A stretch of 59,266 nt of DNA from positions 1-59,266 of the forward strand of contig JAAEOI010000096.1 of assembly GCA_024244665.1 (NCBI GenBank), written 5' to 3'. Position numbers and translations under genes: made by a program. The first letter of the stretch is position 1. Each line of letters begins with the position of its first letter. The notes under the pieces were generated by a model. That model saw only the letters and a program-made list of their open reading frames with translations, ran no database searches and was not told the origin of the DNA. This DNA comes from Bacteroidota bacterium (lineage in GTDB: Bacteria > Bacteroidota > Bacteroidia > Bacteroidales > GCA-2748055). Shown one piece after another: positions 1 through 8,334 of the stretch.

Positions 1-2822
1 TCCTTCAGTGAATAGGTCTCTTCACCCGTCCCCATCGCAAAATTCAGGTCGTTGATATTGAATTCTTTCATCTGCATCTGCATGCTAAGCTTGTACAAAG
101 GATCGGTCAGTATAAACGCCCCGCTAAGCTCCACGCCTCCCCCGCTCTCACCAGAAACATCCAGGCTATCAATATAGAAGATCTTATCGATGCTTGACCT
201 GAACGCACCCTTTATATCATAAAGCGAATTTCCAGAAAAGCGCAATTCACCAATATCCAGGTTAAGATTGAAATTGGGAAATTCCATCTGATCCAGACGC
301 TGCGGCTCCTCGGAATCTGAAGAAACTGCAGAAGCCAAAGAAACAGCAGAAGTGGCGGAGGTTGCGGAAACTGAGGAAGCGGAAGAAGCGGAAACTATTG
401 AAACTGGTGACTCTGAAGAAACTGCAGAAGCCAAAGAAACAGCAGAATCCGGAAGAGGCGACTCCTTCAGCTCAATGGGGAGCTGGTAATTAAGCAGCTT
501 GTCAAAATCCAGCAGGTCTGAATGAAGCTCCAAATTCCCGTAAAGATTTTCAAGGGATGAATCGGCGTAGTTCCCTATTAACGCACTCAACTTTAAATTA
601 CTCTCCCCAATGTTTCCCTCCAGGTTATCGATTAGCAGTTTATCCCCCTCTTTTTGTGCCCTGATCCTGAAAGAATCGATGGCCATAGGGTAGTACCTGA
701 AATGCCATCCCATGTCTGTGATATCAACTCCGAAATCCTGATCCACGCTGTCATAAACAATACCCTCCACTGGAAAATAGGCGGAACCCTCCAGGTGAAA
801 ATCCTCCAGATACTCGGTCCGGTAGCTTTCAGGCAGAAGGAACCGTGACTTGTATATGAGCAGGTCCTCAGCCTTCATCATGGGAGAAGTGAGCTTGTAG
901 TCAAAACCCACCATCTCACCGCTATCGCTGTTCATAAGTGCCTCCAGGTTAACCACTTTTCCTGAAAAAGAGAATCCGCTGCTACCGATGTTCCCGTTCA
1001 GATAGTGGAGCGACAGGGTATCGGTGTCAAAAGTGAGTGATGCACTCACATCAGAGATATCAGCATACACACCCAATCCGATCCCAAAACTATCCAGTTT
1101 AAAGTTGAATTCCGGAAGGGTGTCATGATCAAGAAACGCATCCAGTTCATCATTGCTTATACTGGCATCCGCCTTAAAGTGCAATCTGTTCAGCTCCTCA
1201 CCCAACAACCCGACAATTACTGTATCGCTGGTAAGCCTTCCTGGAAGAATCCGGTTTGACGCAAGGGCCATTTCAATATTCACATCTCTCTCATAATCTA
1301 AAAGATAATGTAGGATGTTTTCAACTTTTACTTCAATCTCTGCACTGCTGCCGTTCCAGGTCAGCCCAAGGCCTCTGGCCCCAATCAGATCTCCATCCAT
1401 AAAGACGGTTCCATATAACTCACTCAGCGTATCTTTTCCGTAGATTAGTCCAGCATTTTCCATTGATACAGTTACTGAACCGGCTTCATCCAGAAACTCA
1501 CCGGTGGTGCGGTCAATAACTCCACCGAGACTGCAATCAAGCCGGACATGCCCTTCCAGTTTTTCCAGTTTTTCCAACTCAATCATCCGCTCCAGGCCCG
1601 TAAGATCCAGCTCACCGCGCAGCTCAAGATCAATCTCAGGTGTAACCAGGTTCGTTGCCCGGATATCACCATGCAAGGTTCCCTCGGGATATGTTGCTGA
1701 AAAACCCTTCAACTCAATCAGCCCTTCACTGAAATCTGCCTCTGCCCCATTTGTGGCATACAGCGCAAATGAAATATCCTTAATATCTCTCTGGATGGAT
1801 TTTATCCTGAAACCCAATCCCTGAGCCTTTCCATTCACACGGATCACTGGAAGCTGTTCTCCCAAACTGCCGGTCACGCTCCCGTCAAGATGAATGGAGC
1901 CGGATCCGATCTGTTCTATCTCATCCAGATCGAGAACGCCAAGGAAAAGGAAATTCAATACATCCAACCCGGTATTTGTGGCCCGGAAGGCCATACTAAT
2001 CCCAGGTTCATCAAGGAACTCATACATCCCCCATGTCTCCAGTTCAAGTCCGGCAATGGATAGTGCACTTGGTTTTATTTCGACACTTTTGCTCTCCGGA
2101 TTAAACTGAATATGACTATTAAACCGAATATCACTCTTGCTTTCTACTTTGATTGTCTGGTACTTAATCTTATTTATATCAATATTTAATTCAATGCCCG
2201 CACTTATAATCTCCGGCAGGTAGCTGAACTGGCTTTCCAGGTGGTTTACCTGGATATTAACTTCGTCGCCAGTGGTAAGATCATGGTATAGAGCAAGGAT
2301 ATTTTTCATTTCAATCTTCTCCATATCAATGGTCCTTGTGGAATCAGCTGAACCGGCATCTTCCGGTTCCTCCCCGGGCTCATCCCCAAATCTCATCCCA
2401 AGAGCCTTTTCCAGGTTCATCAGGGAATCCGCATATACCTCAATTCTGACAAAACCATCTTCCAGCCGGAACTGTTCAACCCTGATATCCCCCCTGATCA
2501 GTTCAACGATATCAAGTGAGACATATAATTCATGAAGGTAGAGAATAGGTTCCTGATGCAGGGAATCGGACCGTACCGGTTTTTCGTACCAGGACACATC
2601 CTTCAACTGTACCACCGCGGCAGGAAAGTCCATCAGGGGAATCAGGTTCATTTGGCCCATATGTACCTCTCCCGGCTGGTTTTCATTCAGATAGACCAGG
2701 GCTTTTTTCATGATTACTCCCCGCCCCAGATAGAAAACAAGGGTAATCAGCAGAATCAACGCGAAAAATCCGCCCAGGATCCACCCCAACAACTTCCATA
2801 TTTTTCGCTTTTTTCCGGCCAA
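1..2822 (-). CDS. AsmA-like large envelope protein, C-terminus beyond window
   Basis: An uninterrupted minus-strand frame of about 940 codons runs off the left edge of the window. The N-terminus is basic (GKKRKIWK) and followed by one hydrophobic helix (about residues 11-30, with LLGWILGGFFALILLITLVF-like character). The rest consists of beta-rich repeats on the theme of short 'L-x-I-x-L' strands and 'GNLELHSDLLDFDKLL', as in AsmA/DUF748-type proteins that span the periplasm. Family knowledge links these to lipid transport or outer-membrane assembly. A Ser/Ala/Val-rich low-complexity linker lies at bases 316-447. No ATG precedes the membrane helix. An in-frame TGA is at 2829-2831, so the start must be TTG at 2822 or CTG at 2828; the first ATG (codon 33) would remove the helix. 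AsmA assignment is from pattern only. Confidence 0.6.
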   Translation of the reverse strand, partial: MAGKKRKIWKLLGWILGGFFALILLITLVFYLGRGVIMKKALVYLNENQPGEVHMGQMNLIPLMDFPAAVVQLKDVSWYEKPVRSDSLHQEPILYLHELYVSLDIVELIRGDIRVEQFRLEDGFVRIEVYADSLMNLEKALGMRFGDEPGEEPEDAGSADSTRTIDMEKIEMKNILALYHDLTTGDEVNIQVNHLESQFSYLPEIISAGIELNIDINKIKYQTIKVESKSDIRFNSHIQFNPESKSVEIKPSALSIAGLELETWGMYEFLDEPGISMAFRATNTGLDVLNFLFLGVLDLDEIEQIGSGSIHLDGSVTGSLGEQLPVIRVNGKAQGLGFRIKSIQRDIKDISFALYATNGAEADFSEGLIELKGFSATYPEGTLHGDIRATNLVTPEIDLELRGELDLTGLERMIELEKLEKLEGHVRLDCSLGGVIDRTTGEFLDEAGSVTVSMENAGLIYGKDTLSELYGTVFMDGDLIGARGLGLTWNGSSAEIEVKVENILHYLLDYERDVNIEMALASNRILPGRLTSDTVIVGLLGEELNRLHFKADASISNDELDAFLDHDTLPEFNFKLDSFGIGLGVYADISDVSASLTFDTDTLSLHYLNGNIGSSGFSFSGKVVNLEALMNSDSGEMVGFDYKLTSPMMKAEDLLIYKSRFLLPESYRTEYLEDFHLEGSAYFPVEGIVYDSVDQDFGVDITDMGWHFRYYPMAIDSFRIRAQKEGDKLLIDNLEGNIGESNLKLSALIGNYADSSLENLYGNLELHSDLLDFDKLLNYQLPIELKESPLPDSAVSLASAVSSESPVSIVSASSASSVSATSATSAVSLASAVSSDSEEPQRLDQMEFPNFNLNLDIGELRFSGNSLYDIKGAFRSSIDKIFYIDSLDVSGESGGGVELSGAFILTDPLYKLSMQMQMKEFNINDLNFAMGTGEETYSLK
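316..351. repeat. 36-bp direct repeat, copy 1 (in AsmA-like gene)
   Basis: This is identical over 36 bp to 412-447, with 96 bp between the two starts. On the minus strand it encodes SAVSLASAVSS, part of a Ser/Ala/Val low-complexity linker. The linker looks like an expanded segment between two beta-rich domains. Confidence 0.85.
412..447. repeat. 36-bp direct repeat, copy 2 (in AsmA-like gene)
   Basis: This is the second exact copy of the 36-bp unit at 316-351. The intervening 60 bp also encodes Ser/Ala/Val-rich sequence (VSASSASSVSATSATS), so the whole 316-447 segment is one low-complexity linker. Confidence 0.85.
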
Positions 2823-2870
2823 AACCAGTCAAATAAAATTTAGTTTAAAAATAATAATATGCCGCAAATA

Positions 2871-2900
2871 TTGCATATCCTTCAACTTGTTATAATTTTG
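2871..2900 (+). promoter_or_regulatory. Bacteroidota-type promoter of the small lipoprotein gene
   Basis: A TTG at 2871-2873 is followed after 19 nt by TAATTTTG at 2893-2900. This matches the TAnnTTTG -7 element with a TTG -33 element known from Bacteroides/Flavobacterium. The ATG lies 22 nt downstream at 2923. This is a motif match only. Confidence 0.5.
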
Positions 2901-2922
2901 AATCGAAAGTACACACAACTTA

Positions 2923-3153
2923 ATGAAAAAAAGAGCATTACATATTGCCCTGGCTTTTGCCGGAATGACTTGCCTGACAACCAGTTGTGATTTATTGGAA
3001 GAGTGTGGAACCTGTGAAATGGTGACCATTGACGCTGACGACAATGAAACCCGAAGTACACCTCTGCCTTTTTGCGGTGAGGATCTTCAGGACAAAAAGG
3101 ACTCTGATCCCAATACCATCGGCGGCATCACTACATACTGGGATTGCTACTAA
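2923..3153 (+). CDS. Small Cys-containing lipoprotein, function unknown
   Basis: The product has 76 residues. The N-terminus is a lipoprotein signal: MKKR, a hydrophobic core, then LTTSC, with the lipobox Cys at residue 22. The mature part is about 55 residues, acidic, and has further Cys in ECGTC, PFCGED and the C-terminal WDCY, so disulfides are possible in the periplasm. It has its own good promoter match. The 3' end overlaps the convergent phosphatase gene by 4 bp. I do not recognise a family. Confidence 0.65.
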   Translation: MKKRALHIALAFAGMTCLTTSCDLLEECGTCEMVTIDADDNETRSTPLPFCGEDLQDKKDSDPNTIGGITTYWDCY

Positions 3154-4985
3154 TACTGCACCCCAATCACAACCACATCATCGATCTGTTCCACGTCTTC
3201 CCTGTACGACTCAAAGGTCTGATCAAGGTGTAATCCCTGATCGATCATGGGCTTTCCCTGGATCTCAAGAAGCAGTTTCCTGAAGTTTTTTGCTAGAAAC
3301 TTCTTCTGAGCCGCTCCCCCGAATTGGTCAGCATACCCATCAGAAAATGTATAAAAAGCATCTCCTTCCCGCAGCTTCACCTCATGCAGGGTAAAGGGTT
3401 CCATGACTATATGGATGGCCACTGGCATCTTATCTCCTTTAATCTGGTTCAGCTCACCGTCCCTGATGTGATAGAGGGGATTATTGGCCCCGCTGAACAT
3501 CAGTGTGCTGTTTTTTCGGTTGAGTACACAAACCGTCATATCCATCCCATCCTTCATAACTCCTCCCTTCTCCTGTTTCAGGGCTTCGATGATCTTGGAC
3601 CGGAGCCTATTTAAAATCTCATCAGGTTGTGTAATCCTCTTGTTTATCACGATTTCATTGAGCAGGCTGACTCCCAACATGCTCATAAATGCACCAGGAA
3701 CCCCATGCCCGGTACAATCTGCTGTAATTATAACCAGGCTGCCGTCCACCTCTTCCACCCAGTAGAAATCCCCGCTAACAATATCCCTTGGCTTGAATAA
3801 TACAAAATGCTCAATCTGATCGCTGAATAATTCAAGAGCAGGTAGTATGGCCCTTTGGATTTTCTCGGCGTACTCTATACTGTCGGTAATGTGCTTCTTC
3901 TGATAGGATATCTGGTCGCGCTGCGCCCTCAACAGGTTGTTTGCCCGTTTTTTATTTCGATAATTTCTCCATATGAAGTAGACCAGGCCAAAAACCAGCA
4001 CCAGTGCAATAACCGCAGCCAAAATTATGATCTTCTGCTTCTGGATAGCTTCCGCCTGAAGAACGATTTTTTCATTCTGAGCTCCCAGCCTCTGATCCTG
4101 CTTCATGATCTCCTCCTCGCTTCTGAGAATGGAAATCTCCTTCTCCCTGATCCTCTTCTCCTGATCAGCCAGGGTCTCTCTGTGCCGGCGGACTTCATCC
4201 ACCTGCTCCCGAATGGTCTGCTTCTGTCCCCCAATTTCGCCCTCCTGCTTTTCCAGCACTTCCGATTTTTTCTCAATCTCGTTTTCACGCTGCTCAACCT
4301 CCCCTCTCAGCTCCTCCAGGATCAGGCTATTCTCTTTTATCAACTCCTCCTGCCTGGTGATTTCATTCATCTGAAGGTCAATTAGGGCACTTTGCTGCTC
4401 GGTAATGCTTCTCTCAATCTGCAATTCATCCTCAACATCATCATACAGAGACTCCCAGTCCTCCAGGGTTTTTACAGCCTGTGCCAGGAACAGTTCACTA
4501 ACAAAGAGCCCCTCCTGGTTCATCAGCACCTGGTTCGCTTCGAACCTTGGTTTTCCATCCACAACAACGAAATTGATCATGGAGGTCCTAAATGGATAGC
4601 CCTCCGAAATCAACAGGGTATTCCCGCCCAGCACCAGGTCAACCACATGCCCGATTGAATACCCGTCCGAACTGTTCACAAAGACCACACTACTGCTCTC
4701 CAGCTGCTCACGCCTTGCACACAAACGGATTTTTATGGGTTTCTGCTGTATGGTTTTCCTGATTTCTGAAAGTCTTTCCAATTCCCAATAGAGTTTATCA
4801 TCGCGGTCAAGTACAGAAATGACAAATTCTTCCCGGTCATTGAATGACTCATCAAATCTGACATATTTGGAGATGTCCAGAATATAGAGCGCCCTGGTTT
4901 TATCGCTAAACCCATCCTGGGCCAAAAGGGCACTGCAGACCTGGCTTATCAGCACCAGGAAAATAGCATATCTGCATTTTTTCAT
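3150..4985 (-). CDS. YfiR-like domain / coiled coil / SpoIIE-type PP2C phosphatase
   Basis: The product has 611 residues from the ATG at 4985; an ATG at 5006 would add 7 residues before the signal peptide MKKCRYAIFLVLISQ. Residues about 20-170 resemble the YfiR/DUF4154 periplasmic domain (KYVRFDESF, SSVVFVNSS, LLISEG, INFVVVDGKPRFEANQ). Then come about 150 residues of Glu/Lys/Gln-rich coiled coil, a transmembrane helix (IIILAAVIALVLVFGLVYFIW), a short basic linker, and a SpoIIE-type PPM phosphatase domain. Metal-binding signatures are FKPRDIVSGDFYW, ADCTGHGVPGAFMS and FSDGYADQFGG. Inference: a periplasmic signal is passed to a cytoplasmic Ser/Thr phosphatase, probably acting on an anti-sigma antagonist or similar partner. 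No such partner is in the window. Confidence 0.85.
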   Translation of the reverse strand: MKKCRYAIFLVLISQVCSALLAQDGFSDKTRALYILDISKYVRFDESFNDREEFVISVLDRDDKLYWELERLSEIRKTIQQKPIKIRLCARREQLESSSVVFVNSSDGYSIGHVVDLVLGGNTLLISEGYPFRTSMINFVVVDGKPRFEANQVLMNQEGLFVSELFLAQAVKTLEDWESLYDDVEDELQIERSITEQQSALIDLQMNEITRQEELIKENSLILEELRGEVEQRENEIEKKSEVLEKQEGEIGGQKQTIREQVDEVRRHRETLADQEKRIREKEISILRSEEEIMKQDQRLGAQNEKIVLQAEAIQKQKIIILAAVIALVLVFGLVYFIWRNYRNKKRANNLLRAQRDQISYQKKHITDSIEYAEKIQRAILPALELFSDQIEHFVLFKPRDIVSGDFYWVEEVDGSLVIITADCTGHGVPGAFMSMLGVSLLNEIVINKRITQPDEILNRLRSKIIEALKQEKGGVMKDGMDMTVCVLNRKNSTLMFSGANNPLYHIRDGELNQIKGDKMPVAIHIVMEPFTLHEVKLREGDAFYTFSDGYADQFGGAAQKKFLAKNFRKLLLEIQGKPMIDQGLHLDQTFESYREDVEQIDDVVVIGVQY

Positions 4986-5058
4986 GAAACAGTTCCAATG
5001 ATTCATCCAACAAATTACTCTTTTTTTTATACTATTGCAGCATATACACTGATATCAG

Positions 5059-6306
5059 ATGGACCTGGTAATTCTCATCATCATCATAATCTCGGCCCTT
5101 GTCCTGGTCCTGTTTTTACCCATCAGGGGAGCCCGGTCGTATCGCTACACCCCACCGTCAGAAAGGGTTCATGAAGCCGACGCCGTATTATCCAGACGAT
5201 TGCTGACCCCCAGTACGGAAGCATATACCGATTACTATTCAAAATACCCGGAACGAAAAAAGGCTGATGACAAATCCCGCCAGTCACCCGGCCTCCTTTC
5301 ACCCGGATCAAAGTACCATCATGCGGCTACCTTTGCTGCTGCCCGTTCCAATTTCCAGGTGATCGATTTTCTGGGCAACCTGACCCATGGTCAGGACCAG
5401 GCTGACGCCGGAATCCCAAACCAATCAACCCCGGAGTCTTCCGGTCAGGAATCCGCAAACCTATCAAATCCGAAGCCGGAACAGCTCAACCCGAAAAAAA
5501 CAACCCGCTTCATCTCCGAGTGGATGAAACAAACGGGCGCTCACAGTGTTGGCTTCACACCCCTGAGAGATTACCACCTCTATTCTCACAAGGGGCGGGG
5601 TTCAGATGCTGGTGAACCCATCTTGAAATTGCATGAAAATGCCATCGCCATCACAGTGGAGATGGATTACGATATGATGCAGGCAGCTCCCCTGGGAAGT
5701 TCTGTTATGGAATCGTCCGAACAGTACCTCCGGTCAGGCGTACTGGCACTCAAACTGGCCGCTTTCATCAGGGAACTGGGTTATGAAGCGACTGCCCATA
5801 TCGATGGCAACTACGAATTGATTTGTCCGCTTGTGGCCGTTGATGCCGGACTGGGCGTAATTGGCCGGATGGGACTTCTGATGACCCCTGACCTGGGTCC
5901 GAGAGTGAGGATCTCCGTAGTGAGCACCAATATGCCGGTGATACAGTCACCCTGCAAACCCGACCGGACTACCCTGCACTTTTGTGCCCTTTGCAAAAAA
6001 TGCGTTGATAACTGTCCGGCCGCCGCCATTCCTGACGGACCACAAAAAAAGACTGAAGGGGCCTCCCGATGGCAGATCAATTCGGAGAAATGTTACCACT
6101 TCTGGACCATCTCGGGAACCGATTGCGGACGCTGTATGACTGTATGCCCATTTAGTCATCGTAACGATTGTTTCCACCGGTTCATTAGGAGGGGAATAAA
6201 AAATAATTTGGTTTTCCGACATCTGGCTCTTAAATTGGACGATGTTTTCTACGGCCGGAGACCTTCCATCGGGTCGTTGCCCGAGTGGGCGGAGACGAAT
6301 GATTAA
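5059..6306 (+). CDS. Membrane-anchored reductive-dehalogenase-like 2x[4Fe-4S] protein
   Basis: The product has 415 residues. One N-terminal helix (residues 3-22, LVILIIIIISALVLVLF-like) is followed by Arg-rich sequence, which by the positive-inside rule puts the rest in the cytoplasm. After about 120 poorly conserved, Pro/Ser-rich residues comes a domain resembling the RdhA corrinoid domain (VLALKLAAFIRELGYEA, PLVAVDAGLGVIGRMGLL, TPDLGPRVRISVV). It ends in a ferredoxin pair: FCALCKKCVDNCP, then Cys-x10-CGRCMTVCP. There is no Tat signal. Relatives of this fold include RdhA and QueG-like epoxyqueuosine reductases; the substrate cannot be told. It ends 3 bp before the SLC13 gene, so the two are probably cotranscribed. 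Confidence 0.75.
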   Translation: MDLVILIIIIISALVLVLFLPIRGARSYRYTPPSERVHEADAVLSRRLLTPSTEAYTDYYSKYPERKKADDKSRQSPGLLSPGSKYHHAATFAAARSNFQVIDFLGNLTHGQDQADAGIPNQSTPESSGQESANLSNPKPEQLNPKKTTRFISEWMKQTGAHSVGFTPLRDYHLYSHKGRGSDAGEPILKLHENAIAITVEMDYDMMQAAPLGSSVMESSEQYLRSGVLALKLAAFIRELGYEATAHIDGNYELICPLVAVDAGLGVIGRMGLLMTPDLGPRVRISVVSTNMPVIQSPCKPDRTTLHFCALCKKCVDNCPAAAIPDGPQKKTEGASRWQINSEKCYHFWTISGTDCGRCMTVCPFSHRNDCFHRFIRRGIKNNLVFRHLALKLDDVFYGRRPSIGSLPEWAETND

Positions 6307-6309
6307 AAA

Positions 6310-8115
6310 ATGACCGCTGAAGGATATATTGCCCTGGGCATAATTTTGCTCATGATTATCGCCCTGATAAAGGAGATTCTACGACCGGGACTCATCCTGT
6401 TTTCTGCTCTTGTTATATTCCTGGTCTTCGACATTCTCTCGTCCGAAGAGGCCCTTTCCGGCTTCTCCAACAAGGGTATGATCACCGTGGCCCTCCTTTT
6501 CCTGGTCAGTGAAGGTGTAAAAGAATCAGGATTTCTCAACAGGCTTGGTGCGGTAATCCTGCCTAAAAAGAGAAAGCCAATTCCCCGTCTGCTCATGCAG
6601 ATCATGATCCCCGTTTCGGCCATATCTGCTTTTCTGAACAACACACCCGTAGTGATCATCTTCGCACCCCTGTTGAAAAAGTGGGCCGACAAGATGAGCC
6701 TCCCGTCACAGAAATTCCTGATTCCTTTATCCTACGCCACAATTTTCGGCGGAACCTGTACGCTGATCGGGACCTCCACAAACCTGCTGGTTCACGGAAT
6801 GATGCTGGAGAGGGGAATGGCCGGACTGACCATGTTTGAACTGGCCAAGGTAGGACTGTTCATTGTATTCTTCGGATTCATTTACATGAACCTCTTCTCC
6901 AACAGGCTGCTCCCGGGTGAAAAAATTCCAAGATTCAGTTTTCCCAACGACACCAGGGAGTACTATTTTGACCTCTACCTTCCTGAAAACAGTAACCTTA
7001 TCGGCAAGGAGATTGAAAAAAGACGCCTGCCTGGATTGACCGAGTTCTCTGTCAGGACAGTATTCAGGGCCGGTAAACTGATCCGGATTTCCAACTCCCC
7101 CTTCACCCTTGAAGCTGATGACAAGCTGATCGTGGCAGGAAGTGCAGAGGATGTGGGGTACCTTACCCAGTCGACCGGAATTAAACTGAATGCCCTGAAA
7201 AATGTAAATCCCGAATTCCTGAAAAATTCCCTGAAACAGGTTGAGGTGGTGATCGCCCCCCGTTTCCCAGGCATTCAGCAAACCCTTGGCGAATTCGATT
7301 TCTTCGGCCACTATAATGCCGTAGTCATGGCCGTACACAGAAATGGTGAACGAATCACAACCAACCTGGAAAACCTGGAGCTGAAGGCAGGTGACAACCT
7401 GATGCTTCTGACCACCGATGATTTTACCAGGTACTGGGGCGAATCCCGTGTCTTCTACATGGCATCTGAAATTGGTGAAATGGATGATTCCAAGGACCGC
7501 CGCCGCAGGTGGATCGCCATGATCCTGGTCACATTCATGATCGCCGGTGCCACCCTTGGCAGGTATATCCCCACCCACGACAAGAACCATTATGACATGT
7601 TCTTCTTCGCCGCAGTCACAGTAGTCCTGATGGCCCTGATGAAGATCTTCACTCCAAAAAAATACACCAAGCCCGTCAACTGGGATGTCCTGATCACCAT
7701 CGCTGCTGCCATCGGTATCAGCAAGGCCCTCCAGAATTCCGGGGCAGCTGATTTCATTGCACGAAACACCATCACCATTTCCCAGCGCTTCGGCCCCATC
7801 GGTGTCATGGCAGCCATTTTCATTATCACCAACATCTTCACCGAGATTATCACTAACAACGCTGCCGCAGCCATCACTTTTCCCATTGCCTACGCTGCTG
7901 CCACCCAGTTGGGTGTTGATCCCAAACCCTTCTTCATCACCATTTGCATAGCTGCCTCAGCCAGCTTCTCAACACCCATCGGCTACCAGACCAATCTGAT
8001 CGTCCAGAGCATTGGCAACTACAAATTCAGCGACTACTGGAAGATCGGCCTGCCGCTCAACATCCTGGCACTAATCATCTCCTTGCTGGTCATTCCCCGT
8101 TTTTGGCCTTTTTAG
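6310..8115 (+). CDS. SLC13-family (DASS/CitM-like) permease with RCK_C domains
   Basis: The product has 601 residues. Hydrophobic segments at both ends enclose two central soluble TrkA-C/RCK_C domains (about residues 205-390; e.g. SNLIGKEIEKRRLPGL and IKLNA...VVIAPRFPGIQQTL). The permease part has the duplicated SNT/TNT-type motifs: ISAFLNNTPVVIIFAPLL with LIGTSTNLLVHG in the first half, and IFTEIITNNAAAAITFPIA with FSTPIGYQTN in the second. This architecture is common in predicted Na+-coupled anion or dicarboxylate/sulfate carriers; the substrate is not predictable. It starts 3 bp after the Fe-S protein gene. A CAGTNNN array begins 2 nt after its stop codon. Confidence 0.85.
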   Translation: MTAEGYIALGIILLMIIALIKEILRPGLILFSALVIFLVFDILSSEEALSGFSNKGMITVALLFLVSEGVKESGFLNRLGAVILPKKRKPIPRLLMQIMIPVSAISAFLNNTPVVIIFAPLLKKWADKMSLPSQKFLIPLSYATIFGGTCTLIGTSTNLLVHGMMLERGMAGLTMFELAKVGLFIVFFGFIYMNLFSNRLLPGEKIPRFSFPNDTREYYFDLYLPENSNLIGKEIEKRRLPGLTEFSVRTVFRAGKLIRISNSPFTLEADDKLIVAGSAEDVGYLTQSTGIKLNALKNVNPEFLKNSLKQVEVVIAPRFPGIQQTLGEFDFFGHYNAVVMAVHRNGERITTNLENLELKAGDNLMLLTTDDFTRYWGESRVFYMASEIGEMDDSKDRRRRWIAMILVTFMIAGATLGRYIPTHDKNHYDMFFFAAVTVVLMALMKIFTPKKYTKPVNWDVLITIAAAIGISKALQNSGAADFIARNTITISQRFGPIGVMAAIFIITNIFTEIITNNAAAAITFPIAYAAATQLGVDPKPFFITICIAASASFSTPIGYQTNLIVQSIGNYKFSDYWKIGLPLNILALIISLLVIPRFWPF

Positions 8116-8117
8116 AA

Positions 8118-8334
8118 CAATACTCAGTACTCAGGGGACAGTACACAGTACTCAGTACTCAGTACACAGTACTCAGTGCTCAGTATACAGTGCTCAGTGG
8201 GCAGTACACAGTTCTCAGTGCTCAGTGGGCAGTACACAGTACTCAGTACACAGTGCTCAGTGGGCAGTACACAGTATGCAGTGCTCAGTGGGCAGTACAC
8301 AGGGGACAGTGCGCAGGGCTCAGTGCGCAGGGGA
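8118..8334 (+). repeat. CAGTNNN heptad array 1 (about 31 units)
   Basis: An uninterrupted 7-bp period runs from 8125 to 8334 (30 units of CAG[T/G]NNN), preceded by a degenerate unit CAATACT at 8118-8124. Variable triplets are mainly act, aca, gct, ggg and gcg, plus the variant unit CAGGGGA. The composite CAGTGCT-CAGTGGG-CAGTACA recurs at 8188, 8216, 8251 and 8279. The array starts 2 nt after the SLC13 stop codon and runs in its sense direction. Its last two units overlap the end of the four-helix-bundle gene on the other strand. Confidence 0.95.

Noticed and set aside
4103..4658. Several open frames over the phosphatase coiled coil
   Set aside because: Low-complexity Glu/Lys/Gln codons open other frames; no independent evidence.
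6727..7590. Minus-strand frame of 287 codons in the SLC13 gene
   Set aside because: Antisense shadow of a well-supported membrane-protein gene.
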